Below are positions 14,693 to 24,050 of a stretch of 64,000 nt of DNA, piece after piece. Location: positions 452,081-516,080 of the forward strand of contig NZ_LRML01000003.1 in NCBI RefSeq assembly GCF_001647285.1, read 5' to 3'. The stretch's first letter is position 1. Each line of letters begins with the position of its first letter. The notes under the pieces are model-generated. The model was not told where the DNA came from. It saw only the letters and a program-made list of their open reading frames with translations, and searched no databases. Source of the DNA: Rufibacter roseus. Its GTDB lineage: Bacteria > Bacteroidota > Bacteroidia > Cytophagales > Hymenobacteraceae. The position numbers and the translations under genes are program-made.

Positions 14693-15631
14693 ATGGGACA
14701 CGGTCATTCACATTCGCACGGACATGCACACGGAGCACACGCCCACGGAATTCCGGCGTCTGGCAATGTGAGCAAAGCCTTTCTGCTAGGCATTGTCCTG
14801 AACATTGTGTTTGTGGTGGTGGAAGCTGCCGCCGGGTGGTGGTACAACTCACTGGCTCTTCTTACCGATGCCGGCCATAACTTCACCGATGTCATCAGTC
14901 TGGTGCTGGCGTTTATGGCTCTCAAACTGTCGCAGCGCAAACCCACCTCCCGCTTTACCTATGGCTATGGAAAGACTACCACGCTGGTTTCTTTACTCAA
15001 CGCCGTGTTGTTGTTACTCGCCGTGGGAGCCATTGGTTGGGAAGCCATTGAACGTTTAGGCACCGCTCCTAGCCTCAACGGTACCGCCATCTCCGTGGTA
15101 GCCATCATTGGCATTGTCATTAACGCAGGTACTGCCCTGCTCTTCTTCAAGGATAAAGAACATGACATTAACGTGAAAGGCGCGTACCTGCACATGGTCG
15201 CCGATGCGCTGGTGAGTTTAGGAGTAGTGATAGCGGGTGTGGTCATGTACTACACCAATTGGTACTGGATTGATGCCGTTATGAGCCTTATCATCATGGT
15301 AGTGATTGTCTGGAGCACTTGGGGCTTATTGGTAGAGTCACTTCGGCTAACCTTAGATGCCGTTCCGCAGGGCACGGATTTACCGGCCATCAGAAAGTTT
15401 CTGGAAGACGTGCCGGGCGTGGCTCAGGTACATGACCTGCACATCTGGGCCATGAGTACCACTGAAACCTCCCTTACCGCCCATCTGGTAGTGGAAGATT
15501 CTTATGAAGATGCCCAACTGGTGGAAATGAGGGAAGAACTGAGTCACCACTTTGGTATTCAGCACGTCACCCTGCAAGTAGAACGCGGTGCCGATGGCCA
15601 TGCCTGTGAACAGGCCGGAGTGTACCATTAA
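14693..15631 (+). CDS. czcD: Cation diffusion facilitator (CDF) Zn/heavy-metal exporter
   Basis: Inner-membrane antiporter that exports Zn2+ or related divalent ions using the proton gradient. The 312 residues begin with a His-rich cytosolic tail (GHGHSHSHGHAHGAHAHG), followed by six transmembrane helices and a C-terminal cytoplasmic ferredoxin-like domain (PGVAQVHDLHIWAMSTTETS). The metal site motifs DAGHNFTD near residue 57 and HMVADALV near 157 match the HxxxD pairs of ZitB/CzcD. It is placed between two Csp genes and before a CzcO-like flavoprotein. Substrate range cannot be read from sequence. Confidence 0.93.
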   Translation: MGHGHSHSHGHAHGAHAHGIPASGNVSKAFLLGIVLNIVFVVVEAAAGWWYNSLALLTDAGHNFTDVISLVLAFMALKLSQRKPTSRFTYGYGKTTTLVSLLNAVLLLLAVGAIGWEAIERLGTAPSLNGTAISVVAIIGIVINAGTALLFFKDKEHDINVKGAYLHMVADALVSLGVVIAGVVMYYTNWYWIDAVMSLIIMVVIVWSTWGLLVESLRLTLDAVPQGTDLPAIRKFLEDVPGVAQVHDLHIWAMSTTETSLTAHLVVEDSYEDAQLVEMREELSHHFGIQHVTLQVERGADGHACEQAGVYH

Positions 15632-15739
15632 GATGATTTCAGCACTAGGTTTCTTCCCTCATTTCCCAAAAACAGCCTTAAAACGCTATACCCAAATGCA
15701 TGGGCCGCGTATAGAATAGTTCACCAAAACTTCAAGCCT

Positions 15740-16120
15740 ATGCGTACCGAATATAAACCGGCCATTGATGCGTTGCTGGCCTGTATTGCAGCCTGCGACC
15801 ACTGTGCCACCGCCTGTTTGCAAGAAGAAGAAGTGAAAAAAATGGCGCGCTGCATTCACTTGGATTTAGATTGCGCCGATTATTGCCGGCTAACGGCTTC
15901 GTTTCTGTCTAAAGGTTCAGAGCATGCTAGGCTGGTGCTGCGCCAGTGCGTGGAGATCTGCGAGGCCTGCGCCATAGAATGTGAGCGCCACGCGCACGAC
16001 CACTGCCAGGCCTGCGCCGAAGCCTGCCGCAAGTGCATTGAAGCCTGCCAAGACTTATTTCCGAAATCAGATCCCGTGGCCGAGCTTCTTTCTGCCGCCA
16101 ACAATTCTGATATAGCTTAA
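15740..16120 (+). CDS. csp: Cytosolic four-helix-bundle copper-storage protein (Csp/DUF326), copy B
   Basis: A 126-residue paralogue of the protein at 14097-14432, also with 16 cysteines at the same relative positions (CIAACDHCATAC, CVEICEACAIEC, HCQACAEACRKCIEAC). It lacks a signal peptide and carries an extra polar C-terminal tail of about 20 residues. The gene lies about 110 bases after the CDF gene and ends before a strong terminator. Two diverged copies suggest capacity or metal-specificity division, which is inference. Confidence 0.88.
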   Translation: MRTEYKPAIDALLACIAACDHCATACLQEEEVKKMARCIHLDLDCADYCRLTASFLSKGSEHARLVLRQCVEICEACAIECERHAHDHCQACAEACRKCIEACQDLFPKSDPVAELLSAANNSDIA

Positions 16121-16161
16121 CCAGTTTAGCCTTATTTTCTGTAAAACAGGGCCAAAATAAG
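16121..16161. repeat. Nested palindromic element between Csp B and its terminator
   Basis: AGTTTAGCCTTATTTTCTG facing TAAAACAGGGCCAAAATAAG, directly 3' of the stop codon. Confidence 0.65.
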
Positions 16162-16206
16162 AACTAGCTCCCCCACCTGCTCAGCCTGATGGGGGAGCTA
16201 GTTTTT
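16162..16206 (+). terminator. Rho-independent terminator after Csp copy B
   Basis: AACTAGCTCCCCCA and TGGGGGAGCTAGTT form a 14-bp perfect stem followed by a run of T. Confidence 0.88.
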
Positions 16207-16273
16207 TGTGCCCTCCCTGAAAATCATACACGTCTTCTACAAAATTCTGTAACGGCTCCGTCTGACCGCCCTC

Positions 16274-16281
16274 TACTTTTG
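16274..16281 (+). promoter_or_regulatory. -7 promoter box before the CzcO-like gene
   Basis: TACTTTTG fits TAnnTTTG; the TTG start codon at 16328 is 46 bases downstream. Confidence 0.5.
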
Positions 16282-16327
16282 CGTATCCTATTTAGTTATA
16301 GCAAACACCGGAAAACAGAGCCCAGCA

Positions 16328-17380
16328 TTGGAAACAGATAAACAGAATTTGTATGATGTGGTAGTGATTGGCGCTGGTCAGGCTGGCTTAGCCATGGGGT
16401 ATTACCTGCACCTGCAGCGGAAAAATTTTCTCATGCTGGATGGTGCCAGCCAAGTGGGGCAATCATGGCGGGACCGGTATGATTCTTTACGGCTGTTCAC
16501 CCCAGCCGAGTACTGCAACTTACCTGGTTGGCCGCTCCTAATGCCTAAAGGTCACTATCCTACCAAAGACCAAATTGCTGATTACCTGCAACAGTACGCC
16601 CAGCAGTTTCAGTTGCCAATACAGCTAGAGCAACGGGTAACTTCTTTTTACAAAGCCGAGGGTGCCTTTTATATAGCAACCTCCACCCACACTTTTCGAG
16701 CCAAACAAGTAGTAATAGCCGCGGGGCCTTTTCAGAAACCATACATTCCCAACTTTGTCACCACACCTGCTGACCATGTGGTGCAGCTGCATAGTGCATA
16801 CTACCGTAATCCGGGGCAGCTTCCGGCGGGTAAAGTACTAGTGGTAGGGGCCGGTAATTCTGGGGCTCAGATAGCTGTGGAACTGGCTAAAACACATGAA
16901 GTGCACCTTTCGGTCAGGAAGAAGCCGCGCTTCTCCAGCTTAAGAATGCTGGGCAAAAGCGTGTTCTGGTGGGCCACTAAAACTGGCGCCATCTACGCCT
17001 CCCCCACTTCCCGCACCGGACGAAAAGTAATGAAGAAAACCGACATCGTTTACGGGAAAGAACTGCAGCAACTCCTCAAGAAAGGGCAAGTGCCGCTGCG
17101 GCCAGAAATCAGCGGGTTTGCGGGCGCCACAGTGCAGTTTTAAGGCGGCAGCCAAACGCAGTTCAGCAGTATTGTTTGGGCCACCGGCTTCACGCCAGAT
17201 TACAGTTGGCTGCAAATTCCTGGTGCCCTATCTGCAGACGGAAATCCAGTACACCAGAACGGCATCAGTCCGGTAAATGGCTTGTTTTACTTAGGCCTCT
17301 CATGGCAAAGGAGCCGCAGTTCAGCCTTGTTGTTAGGCGCCGGAAGAGATGCTCAATATATAGCGCAGCGCCTTGAATAA
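16328..17380 (+). pseudogene. czcO: CzcO-like flavin monooxygenase interrupted by an in-frame TAA
   Basis: An NAD(P)/FAD-dependent oxidoreductase of the type often linked to CzcD exporters. Residues 15-24 carry the FAD motif GAGQAGLAMG, and VVGAGNSGAQIA near 178 the NADPH motif. The frame meets TAA at 17141-17143 (codon 272), yet the same frame continues without shift through GGSQTQFSSIVWATGFTPDY, the ATG-containing motif of flavin monooxygenases, to a natural TAA at 17378-17380. The full 350-residue length is typical. One base change (for example GAA to TAA) explains it. Start is TTG. It is either a recent nonsense mutation or a sequence error; the NADPH and FAD sites remain in the truncated product. 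Confidence 0.85.
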
Positions 17381-17433
17381 AATTATGTAAAAGCGATATA
17401 TAAAGCTGTAACGCCCTCGGCTCTTGCCCTACG

Positions 17434-17441
17434 TACCTTTG
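17434..17441 (+). promoter_or_regulatory. -7 promoter box of copA, deciding its start
   Basis: TACCTTTG lies 36 bases before the ATG at 17478. Transcription would begin near 17448, leaving almost no leader for the TTG at 17451, so the ATG is preferred. Confidence 0.6.
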
Positions 17442-17477
17442 TAATAGAAATTGAAATCAAACTCCAACACCAATCAT

Positions 17478-19715
17478 ATGGCAACCTTAACAAAAGATAA
17501 ACCAGCCATAAAAAACACTTTTCCGGTAGAGGGCATGACCTGTGCAGGCTGCGCTGTGAGTGTAGAAAGTATGCTGCAGTCACAGACCGGCGTACAAAGC
17601 GCCGCCGTGAATTTCGCTAACAAAACCGTGCTGGTAGAATACGCCCCAGGCACTGATCTATATAAACTGCAGCAGGCCCTGCAAAGCGTGGGCTATGACA
17701 TTCTGCTTAAAAAAGAAGAAGCCACCCAAGAGGCGCAGGAAGCCAGAGAACAAGAAGCCTATGCACAAATAAAGACGAAAACTCTTTGGGCATGGCTGCT
17801 TTCTTTGCCCGTCTCAATCATAGGCATGTTTTTCCACGATTGGCAAAGGGGACAGTGGGCTATGCTGGTACTTACTTTGGCTGTAGTCTTCTGGTTTGGC
17901 CGAAACTTCTATGTAAACGCCTTTAAGCAAGCCCGCCACGGCAAAGCCAACATGGACACGCTCGTGGCATTGAGCACTGGCATAGCTTTTCTGTTCAGCG
18001 CCTTCAACACAATCTATCCTGAATTTTTTCTGAGCAGAGGCTTAGAGCCGCATGTGTATTATGAAGCTTCAGCCTTGATAATCGCTTTTATTTTATTGGG
18101 TAAACTTCTGGAAGAAAGGGCAAAATCCCGCACCAGTGGCGCCATAAAAAAGTTGATGGGCTTGCAGCCAAAATCTGTGAAAGCGCTTCGGAACGGGCAG
18201 GAAATGGAACTGCCTATTGAAGAAGTGCTGGTAGATGACATCCTGCTTATTAGGCCCGGGGAAAAAATTCCGGTAGACGGACGCGTGGTCACGGGCTCTT
18301 CTTTCTTGGATGAGAGCATGATCAGCGGCGAGCCGATTCCGGTGGAGAAAAAGGCAGGAGATCAGGTTTTTACCGGTACCATTAACCAGAAAGGGAGCTT
18401 GCAGATTGCAGCGGAGAAAGTAGGTTCTGAAACGCTGCTGGCCCAGATTATCAAAATGGTGCAAGAAGCGCAGGGCTCTAAAGCCCCCGTGCAGAAACTC
18501 ACTGATAAAGTGGCCGGAATCTTCGTGCCGGTGGTGATAGTGATTTCTTTGGTCAGTTTCGCGACCTGGTACTTTGTGGGAGGTGAAAACAACTTCTCTC
18601 ATGCCTTGATGGCTATGATTACGGTGCTGATTATTGCCTGCCCTTGTGCCCTGGGCCTGGCTACGCCTACCGCTATTATGGTGGGTGTGGGACGCGGAGC
18701 CGAGAACTGTATACTGATAAAAGACGCGGAAAGCTTAGAGACGGCGCATAAACTCACCGCTGTGGTGCTGGACAAAACCGGCACCATTACCAAAGGCAAA
18801 CCTGAGGTAACCGAGCTGCAATGGAACCTGCCGCCAGAAGAGAAAGGATCTGTAGAAGCTGTTTTGCTGGCCATGGAAAACCAAAGTGAGCACCCACTGG
18901 CCGAAGCCGTGTCCATGCACCTGACCAAATTGGGCGTGAAGGCCGCTCAACTGGAGCAGTTTGAAAGTATTACCGGCCGCGGTGTGCAGGCGCAGTACAA
19001 AGGCCACTCCTTTTGGTTGGGTAACGAGAAGCTGATGCAGGAGAACAACCTCCGTTTTTCGGCTGATTTCGAAAAAACAGGGCAAAAACTGAAAGCTCAA
19101 GCCAAAACCGTAGTATATGCAGGAACGCAGGGGCAGGTGGTGGCGCTCATTGCCATAGCCGATGCCATCAAAGAATCATCAGCGCAAGCCATCAAAGACC
19201 TACAGCAGTTAGGCCTGAACGTGTATATGCTCACCGGCGACAATGCCCAAACCGCCGCTGCCGTTGCGCAGCAAGTAGGCCTGCAGCACTACAAGGCTGA
19301 GGTAATGCCTCAAGACAAAGCTGATTTCATTCAGGAGCTGCAGCGCCAGGGGCAAGTAGTAGGTATGGTGGGCGACGGAATCAATGACTCTCAGGCTCTG
19401 GCTCTGGCTGATGTAGGAATTGCCATGGGCCGAGGCACCGACATTGCCATGGACGTAGCCAAAATCACGCTCATGCATTCAGACTTGAAAGCCATTGCCA
19501 AGGCAATAAAACTGAGTAAAGCCACCGTGCGCACCATTCACCAGAACCTGTTCTGGGCCTTTATTTACAACGTGATTGGCATACCCGTAGCCGCCGGACT
19601 GCTCTACCCTATTTGGGGCTTTTTGTTAGACCCAATGTTTGCCGGTGCCGCCATGGCTTTAAGTTCCGTTTCAGTAGTCACCAACAGTTTACGGCTACGT
19701 TCGTTAAAATTGTAA
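17478..19715 (+). CDS. copA: P1B-type Cu(I)-exporting ATPase
   Basis: Inner-membrane pump that expels Cu(I) from the cytosol. The 745 residues carry one N-terminal HMA domain with MTCAGC (Cys22, Cys25), eight transmembrane helices, the intramembrane CPC near residue 388 ([15 protein letters not shown]), the phosphorylation site DKTGTITKG near 432, the nucleotide-domain HP motif in SEHPLAEAV, and [12 protein letters not shown] near 631. The P1B-1 class is indicated by CPC plus the late-helix YN and MxxSS residues ([16 protein letters not shown]). The start chosen is ATG 17478. The chaperone gene at 19841 is a natural partner. Confidence 0.95.
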   Translation: MATLTKDKPAIKNTFPVEGMTCAGCAVSVESMLQSQTGVQSAAVNFANKTVLVEYAPGTDLYKLQQALQSVGYDILLKKEEATQEAQEAREQEAYAQIKTKTLWAWLLSLPVSIIGMFFHDWQRGQWAMLVLTLAVVFWFGRNFYVNAFKQARHGKANMDTLVALSTGIAFLFSAFNTIYPEFFLSRGLEPHVYYEASALIIAFILLGKLLEERAKSRTSGAIKKLMGLQPKSVKALRNGQEMELPIEEVLVDDILLIRPGEKIPVDGRVVTGSSFLDESMISGEPIPVEKKAGDQVFTGTINQKGSLQIAAEKVGSETLLAQIIKMVQEAQGSKAPVQKLTDKVAGIFVPVVIVISLVSFATWYFVGGENNFSHALMAMITVLIIACPCALGLATPTAIMVGVGRGAENCILIKDAESLETAHKLTAVVLDKTGTITKGKPEVTELQWNLPPEEKGSVEAVLLAMENQSEHPLAEAVSMHLTKLGVKAAQLEQFESITGRGVQAQYKGHSFWLGNEKLMQENNLRFSADFEKTGQKLKAQAKTVVYAGTQGQVVALIAIADAIKESSAQAIKDLQQLGLNVYMLTGDNAQTAAAVAQQVGLQHYKAEVMPQDKADFIQELQRQGQVVGMVGDGINDSQALALADVGIAMGRGTDIAMDVAKITLMHSDLKAIAKAIKLSKATVRTIHQNLFWAFIYNVIGIPVAAGLLYPIWGFLLDPMFAGAAMALSSVSVVTNSLRLRSLKL

Positions 19716-19726
19716 GAATTGTTGGT

Positions 19727-19754
19727 TGATGATTGTTTATTGATGATTGTTTAT
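19727..19754. repeat. 14-bp tandem duplication downstream of copA
   Basis: TGATGATTGTTTAT at 19727-19740 is repeated exactly at 19741-19754, in the spacer before the TAATTCC array. Confidence 0.9.
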
Positions 19755-19797
19755 TGTTTCTTTTCTGAAAGATGAAACAAAAACGGCCAAGAAAATC

Positions 19798-19838
19798 TAA
19801 TTCCTAATTCCTAATTCCTAATTCCTAATTCCTAATTA
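19798..19838 (+). repeat. Tandem 7-bp repeat (TAATTCC) before the CopZ-like start codon
   Basis: Five perfect TAATTCC copies (19798-19832) plus TAATTA, ending just before ATG 19841. Same unit and placement as 571-618. Confidence 0.9.
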
Positions 19839-19840
19839 TA

Positions 19841-20053
19841 ATGAGCACACTTAAATTTAAAACTAATATCAAATGCGGCGGCTGCATCAGCGCGGTTACC
19901 CCGACCCTAGACAATACTTCTGGCATTGAAAAATGGGGTGTAGACACTGCTAATCCAGATAAAATACTGACAGTAGAGGGTGATATCTCTGAAGAAAAGG
20001 TAGTAGAGGCCGTGAACAAAGCGGGCTATAACGCTACTCCGGTGAAAGAGTAA
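19841..20053 (+). CDS. copZ: CopZ-like heavy-metal-binding chaperone
   Basis: A 70-residue single HMA domain. NIKCGGCISAV holds the metal-binding Cys12 and Cys15 (C-G-G-C), followed by the beta-alpha-beta pattern SGIEKWGVDTANPDKILTVEG and a final helix EKVVEAVNKAGYNA. It probably carries Cu(I) to CopA, whose gene ends 125 bases upstream, but the HMA fold is also used by Zn and Hg proteins. It has its own TAATTCC-bearing leader and a terminator downstream. Confidence 0.88.
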   Translation: MSTLKFKTNIKCGGCISAVTPTLDNTSGIEKWGVDTANPDKILTVEGDISEEKVVEAVNKAGYNATPVKE

Positions 20054-20073
20054 TATGTCATCAACTGTAAATT

Positions 20074-20109
20074 TAAAAAAGGCTATCTGTACTTCGGGTA
20101 GCCTTTTTT
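20074..20109 (+). terminator. Rho-independent terminator after copZ
   Basis: AAAAAAGGCTA and TAGCCTTTTTT flank a short loop and the latter ends in a T run. Confidence 0.85.
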
Positions 20110-20245
20110 GTTCCCTATCTTGTGCTTTCAAGCTACTTTTAGAAAAACAGTCCAGAAAAGCATTTGGTAAATACTATCCTTTACCTTCGGGCTAAATCAA
20201 TAAAACAACCGCAGACCGCGTTCTCTTTAAAAATCACCCTACGGC

Positions 20246-20773
20246 ATGGCGAAGTATTTACTGTTCGGCTTTATTTTCTTTATCGCTTTTACTTGCCACA
20301 GTCAAACCACAGATACTGCTTCAAACACTCTACCCACTTACCGCTACTTACTTCTGTCTAAAGCCGGTACAGTTAAGCGGTACAGAATTCAGATTGGCGA
20401 AACGATTACCTACCAATTAAAAGGTTCTAAAAGATGGCAGTCTGACCTTATTACTGACATAAGGGGAACATCTTTCTTTATACAGCACCTGGAAATTCCG
20501 CTGGCTAGGGTAGAAAGAGTTCAGCTCCAAAACCACACGGGTGGGCGTAAACTAGCTGCCTGGACTAAAGGGTTACTACAGGGAGCCGGAGGATTGTTTG
20601 TCTTAATTGGAGGGATTAATTTTTTCTATTATTCTGAAGACCGGAGCGACGGCCTCCAAACCATGGGAGCTGCCGCCGCCACTTATGCCCTGGGCAGCGG
20701 CATTGGCAGGTTCAGGAAAGGCAACTACAAAATAGGTGACACCTGGATGTTGAAAGTCATGGAGATGTATTAA
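20246..20773 (+). CDS. Exported protein of unknown function
   Basis: A 175-residue protein with a signal peptide (MAKYLLFGFIFFIAFTCHSQ) and a short strand-rich region (KRYRIQIGETITYQLKG, WQSDLITDIRGTSFFI), followed by a hydrophobic hairpin near residues 110-155 (LLQGAGGLFVLIGGINFFYY and MGAAAATYALGSGIG). The layout resembles small Bacteroidota envelope proteins, but I do not recognise the family. A TACCTTCG-like box lies in the upstream spacer. It is convergent with the P-ATPase gene, a palindromic element lying between them. Confidence 0.6.
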   Translation: MAKYLLFGFIFFIAFTCHSQTTDTASNTLPTYRYLLLSKAGTVKRYRIQIGETITYQLKGSKRWQSDLITDIRGTSFFIQHLEIPLARVERVQLQNHTGGRKLAAWTKGLLQGAGGLFVLIGGINFFYYSEDRSDGLQTMGAAAATYALGSGIGRFRKGNYKIGDTWMLKVMEMY

Positions 20774-20778
20774 GTTTT

Positions 20779-20818
20779 CTGCTTTTGGCCTACTTCCTGA
20801 AAAACAAGCCTAAACAGG
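20779..20818. repeat. Nested palindromic element between convergent genes
   Basis: CTGCTTTTGGCCTACTTCCT then GAAAAACAAGCCTAAACAG, between genes ending at 20773 and 20843. Confidence 0.6.
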
Positions 20819-20842
20819 AGTTATCATTTTATCTTTCAGCTA

Positions 20843-23488
20843 TTATCCTTTCTGGTTCCCACTCGCCCAAGGCATCAGCTTCCAGAGCTCCATCAGCACC
20901 ACCGCACCCAAGGCAAACCCAGCGGCAATTTTCCACTCCTCAAATCCGAAATCAGCGGGAATGGAGAAAATATCCCTGATGCCCGGCAACACCGTGAGGC
21001 CATAAAGTCCGAAGCAGAGCAGCACCGCCCCCAGCACGTATTTGTTTTGAAAGAAGCCAGCGCCAAAAGAGGTTTGCGTGTTAGAGCGGGCTGGGAAGGT
21101 TTGCAGAGTCCGGGCCAGAATCAAGGTAGTGAAAGCCATGGCCACGCTCATCTCCGGCGACTGCTGTAGCCCCAGCCATTGCGAGTATATCACGGCTGCG
21201 CCAATTATCAGTCCCCGCATCATCACGCTCCGTAAAGTGCCGCCGGCAAAAATTCCTTCGTTGATGTCTCGTGGTTTGCGGCGCATCACGTTGGGTTCAG
21301 CTTTTTCCATACCTAGGGCAATAGCGGGCAAAGAGTCGTTGAGCAGGTTGATAAACAGCAGCTGGATGGGCGTGAACGGATTAACCCAATTAAAGGCTAG
21401 CGCAAAAAGAATGGCGATGATGGCTCCTAGATTTCCGGCAAAAAGGTAGGCAATGGCTTTCTTGATGTTGTCAAAAACCGTGCGACCCACAGACACTGCA
21501 CTCACAATGGAGACGAAGTTGTCGTCGGTGAGAATCATGGCGGAGGCGTCTTTGGCTACGTCGGTGCCGCTGCCCATGGCCACGCCAATGTCTGCTTGCT
21601 TTAGGGCGGGGGCATCATTCACGCCGTCGCCGGTCATGGCCGTGATTTTGCCTTTCTTCTGCCAAGCCCGCACAATCCTAATTTTATTTTCTGGCGAGAC
21701 GCGGGCGTACACGGCAATATCCTCCAGCTGTCGGTCCAGCTCCTCATCTGACATAGCGTCCAATTCCTGACCAGTTACGGCAATGTCGTTTTCATCCATC
21801 AAACCTATTTCACGGCCAATTGCTTGTGCGGTGGTTTTGTGGTCGCCGGTAATCATGACGGTTCTGATGCCCGCTTTCTTTGAATCTTCAATAGACGCGT
21901 ACACGGCCTCGCGCGGAGGGTCAATCATTGCCATCAGTCCCACCAGCACCAAATCGTTTTCATCTTCAAAAGTGACAGTAGACTTTGAGATAGGTTTATA
22001 GGCAAAAGCCAGCACCCTAAGGGCTCGGTCAGAAAAGCCTTCGTTCTGCTCATGCAGCTGCTCCTGCAACTCAGGCGTCAGGGGCTGTTCCTTGCCGTCT
22101 ATGAAAATCCGGTTGCAGCGCGAGAACACTACGTCTGGCCCACCCTTGGTGAGCAGCAACTTCTGACCGTCAATGGTATGCACGGTAGACATGAGCTTCC
22201 GCTCCGAGTCAAAGGGCAGCTCGGCTTCACGTCTGAATTCCTGTTTTAGCTGGCCGTAAGGTTGGTTCTTTTGGTTGCTGAACGCGATGAGGGCAATTTC
22301 TGTGGGGTCACCCACTTCGGTACCGTCTTCATTTATTTGGGCATCGGTACAGAGCACGGCTATTTGCATGAGGCGGCGCTCCTCTTCTGACCACTGCGAG
22401 GGGTCATCGGGCAGTTCTTCAGCGGTTTTATTTGGCACGAAGTAATCTACCACGGTCATTTTGTTTTGGGTGAGCGTACCGGTTTTGTCGGTGCAGATGA
22501 CGCTGGTAGAGCCCAACGTCTCTACTGCCGGAAGTTTACGGATGATGGCATTGCGCCGCGCCATTTTATTCGTACCCACGGCCAACACAATGGTGACAAT
22601 AGAAGAAAGAGCCTCCGGAATAGCGGCCACGGCCACGGCCACGGCAAACATAAATGCTTTGAGCAAGGCGCTGGTCATGTCTGTCGTGTCTTCGCCAAAC
22701 CAAACACGTCCCGCTTCTACGCCAAAAATGAGAATACACAGCGCCAGAATAACCCAGCCCAGCTTTTTGCTGAAGTCGGCGAGTTTTCGTTGGAGGGGAG
22801 TTTGTTTGGCCTCGGCAGAGGCGAGCAAGCCGGCAATTTTACCTATCTCGGTTTTTTCGGCAGTAGCGGTTACAATAAATGAACCTCTGCCATATACCAC
22901 TAGCGCTCCGCTGTACACCATGTTTTTTCGATCGCCCAAGGGAGCATCTTCCGCAATTGTGTCAATGTGTTTCTCCACGGCTTCCGATTCGCCGGTCAGC
23001 ATGCCTTCATCTACTCGCAGAGAACCCCTTTCTATCAGTCTACCGTCAGCCGAAACATAATCTCCCGCCTCCAGCACCACCACATCGCCTTTCACCAATT
23101 CTCGGGCAGCAATGGAATGCGTCACGCCGTCTCGCAGCACTTTGGCCGTGGGCGCCGACATCTGCCGAAGCGCATCCAAAGCACCCTCTGCTTTTTTGGT
23201 CTGCACCACACTTACAATGGCATTGAGCACCAGCACGGCAAAGATGATGACGGCTTCTATCACCTCGCCCAAGACCAACTGCACCGCCGCCGCCAGCAGC
23301 AGCACAATGACCATGGGGTCTTTGAACGTCTCCAGAATGAGCTTCCAGACCGAGTCTTTCTCCGCCTCTTTCAGTTCATTGTAGCCTTCAGCTTCTAGCC
23401 GCTGTTTCGCCTCTGCTTCTGAGAGACCTTTCGGAGAGGTGCTGAATTCCTGAAAAATTTCTTCTATCGGCCGCTGGTAAAATTCCAT
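20843..23488 (-). CDS. P2-type cation-translocating ATPase (probable Ca2+ pump)
   Basis: Inner-membrane ATPase of 881 residues. It has the N-terminal cation-ATPase region (GLSEAEAKQRLEAEGYNEL), the actuator TGES (MLTGESEAVEK), helix 4 AVAAIPEAL that stands for the PEGL calcium-site motif, the phosphorylation site CTDKTGTLTQNKMT, MITGDHKTTA and the hinge TGDGVNDAPALKQADIGVAMG. Helix 6 has FINLLNDSLPAIALGME with Asn/Asp ligands. These features fit bacterial SERCA/PMCA-like Ca2+ ATPases (Listeria LMCA1 type). Length is normal. It is monocistronic and leftward; the direct role, Ca2+ or Mn2+ efflux, is inferred. Confidence 0.9.
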   Translation of the reverse strand: MEFYQRPIEEIFQEFSTSPKGLSEAEAKQRLEAEGYNELKEAEKDSVWKLILETFKDPMVIVLLLAAAVQLVLGEVIEAVIIFAVLVLNAIVSVVQTKKAEGALDALRQMSAPTAKVLRDGVTHSIAARELVKGDVVVLEAGDYVSADGRLIERGSLRVDEGMLTGESEAVEKHIDTIAEDAPLGDRKNMVYSGALVVYGRGSFIVTATAEKTEIGKIAGLLASAEAKQTPLQRKLADFSKKLGWVILALCILIFGVEAGRVWFGEDTTDMTSALLKAFMFAVAVAVAAIPEALSSIVTIVLAVGTNKMARRNAIIRKLPAVETLGSTSVICTDKTGTLTQNKMTVVDYFVPNKTAEELPDDPSQWSEEERRLMQIAVLCTDAQINEDGTEVGDPTEIALIAFSNQKNQPYGQLKQEFRREAELPFDSERKLMSTVHTIDGQKLLLTKGGPDVVFSRCNRIFIDGKEQPLTPELQEQLHEQNEGFSDRALRVLAFAYKPISKSTVTFEDENDLVLVGLMAMIDPPREAVYASIEDSKKAGIRTVMITGDHKTTAQAIGREIGLMDENDIAVTGQELDAMSDEELDRQLEDIAVYARVSPENKIRIVRAWQKKGKITAMTGDGVNDAPALKQADIGVAMGSGTDVAKDASAMILTDDNFVSIVSAVSVGRTVFDNIKKAIAYLFAGNLGAIIAILFALAFNWVNPFTPIQLLFINLLNDSLPAIALGMEKAEPNVMRRKPRDINEGIFAGGTLRSVMMRGLIIGAAVIYSQWLGLQQSPEMSVAMAFTTLILARTLQTFPARSNTQTSFGAGFFQNKYVLGAVLLCFGLYGLTVLPGIRDIFSIPADFGFEEWKIAAGFALGAVVLMELWKLMPWASGNQKG

Positions 23489-23619
23489 GTACTTCTGTTT
23501 GGCTTATGGTCTGTTAATTAGCGCCTCCCTCTTCTTCCCTTCCGCTGATGCTACAAAATGATAGTGTTTCTTCTTACGGATATAAACCGATGGTAAAGTA
23601 ATTGGTTAAGAAAACGGTG

Positions 23620-23659
23620 CTGTTTTTACGCCGGTTTCGAAAAAATAGCTTTAAAACAG
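23620..23659. repeat. Nested palindromic element 3' of the YciI gene
   Basis: CTGTTTTTACGCCGGTTTCG then AAAAAATAGCTTTAAAACAG, four bases before the YciI stop codon on the left side. Confidence 0.6.
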
Positions 23660-23662
23660 CGG

Positions 23663-23950
23663 TTACTCCAATAACCCTTTCATGCCGTCTTCGGCTCTGG
23701 AGGTAACAAATTCCACCACCCGGCACTCCACTAAATCTTGGTATACGAATGGGTCATTTTGCATGAGTTCCTCTATTTCCGCCCTGCTAGTAGCTTTGCA
23801 GATAATCAGTCCGCCGTCACGTGGAACCTTTCGGCCGGAGGCCAGGAAATGACCGGTGGTGTAATGCTTTTCTACAAAGGCCATGTGCTCGGCCATGAAC
23901 GGTTCAATTTCAGAGAAAGGCGCTTTATAGGTGAGTTCAATCAGGAACAT
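23663..23950 (-). CDS. YciI-like (YCII-related) protein
   Basis: A 95-residue ferredoxin-like alpha/beta protein: IELTYKAPFSEIEPFMAEH, HFLASGRKVPRDGGLIICKA and NDPFVYQDLVECRVVEF follow the YCII domain order, including the conserved His and Asp residues proposed for catalysis (AEHMAF, NDPF). Function in bacteria is mostly unknown; some relatives act in dehalogenation or aromatic catabolism. It is leftward with no clear operon partner, palindromic elements on both sides. Confidence 0.85.
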   Translation of the reverse strand: MFLIELTYKAPFSEIEPFMAEHMAFVEKHYTTGHFLASGRKVPRDGGLIICKATSRAEIEELMQNDPFVYQDLVECRVVEFVTSRAEDGMKGLLE

Positions 23951-23984
23951 AGCGGTAGATGTTGTGCCTTGTAAAACTACAGGT

Positions 23985-24030
23985 TCTGTGCGTTTTCGAA
24001 CTATTTTTCAAAAAACAACCCTAAAACAGA
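23985..24030. repeat. Nested palindromic element between YciI and DUF748 genes
   Basis: TCTGTGCGTTTTCGAAC, then TTTTTCAAAAA, then CAACCCTAAAACAGA. Confidence 0.55.
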
Positions 24031-24050
24031 AATTCTTTGTTTTGAAAGCC

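Noticed and set aside
17144..17380. The stretch after the CzcO-like stop as a separate small gene
   Set aside because: It continues the same frame with the missing FMO motifs and has no start codon of its own at a suitable place.
22461..23060. A 199-codon frame antisense to the P-type ATPase
   Set aside because: It is a shadow of the highly conserved ATPase coding strand, with no protein-like features.
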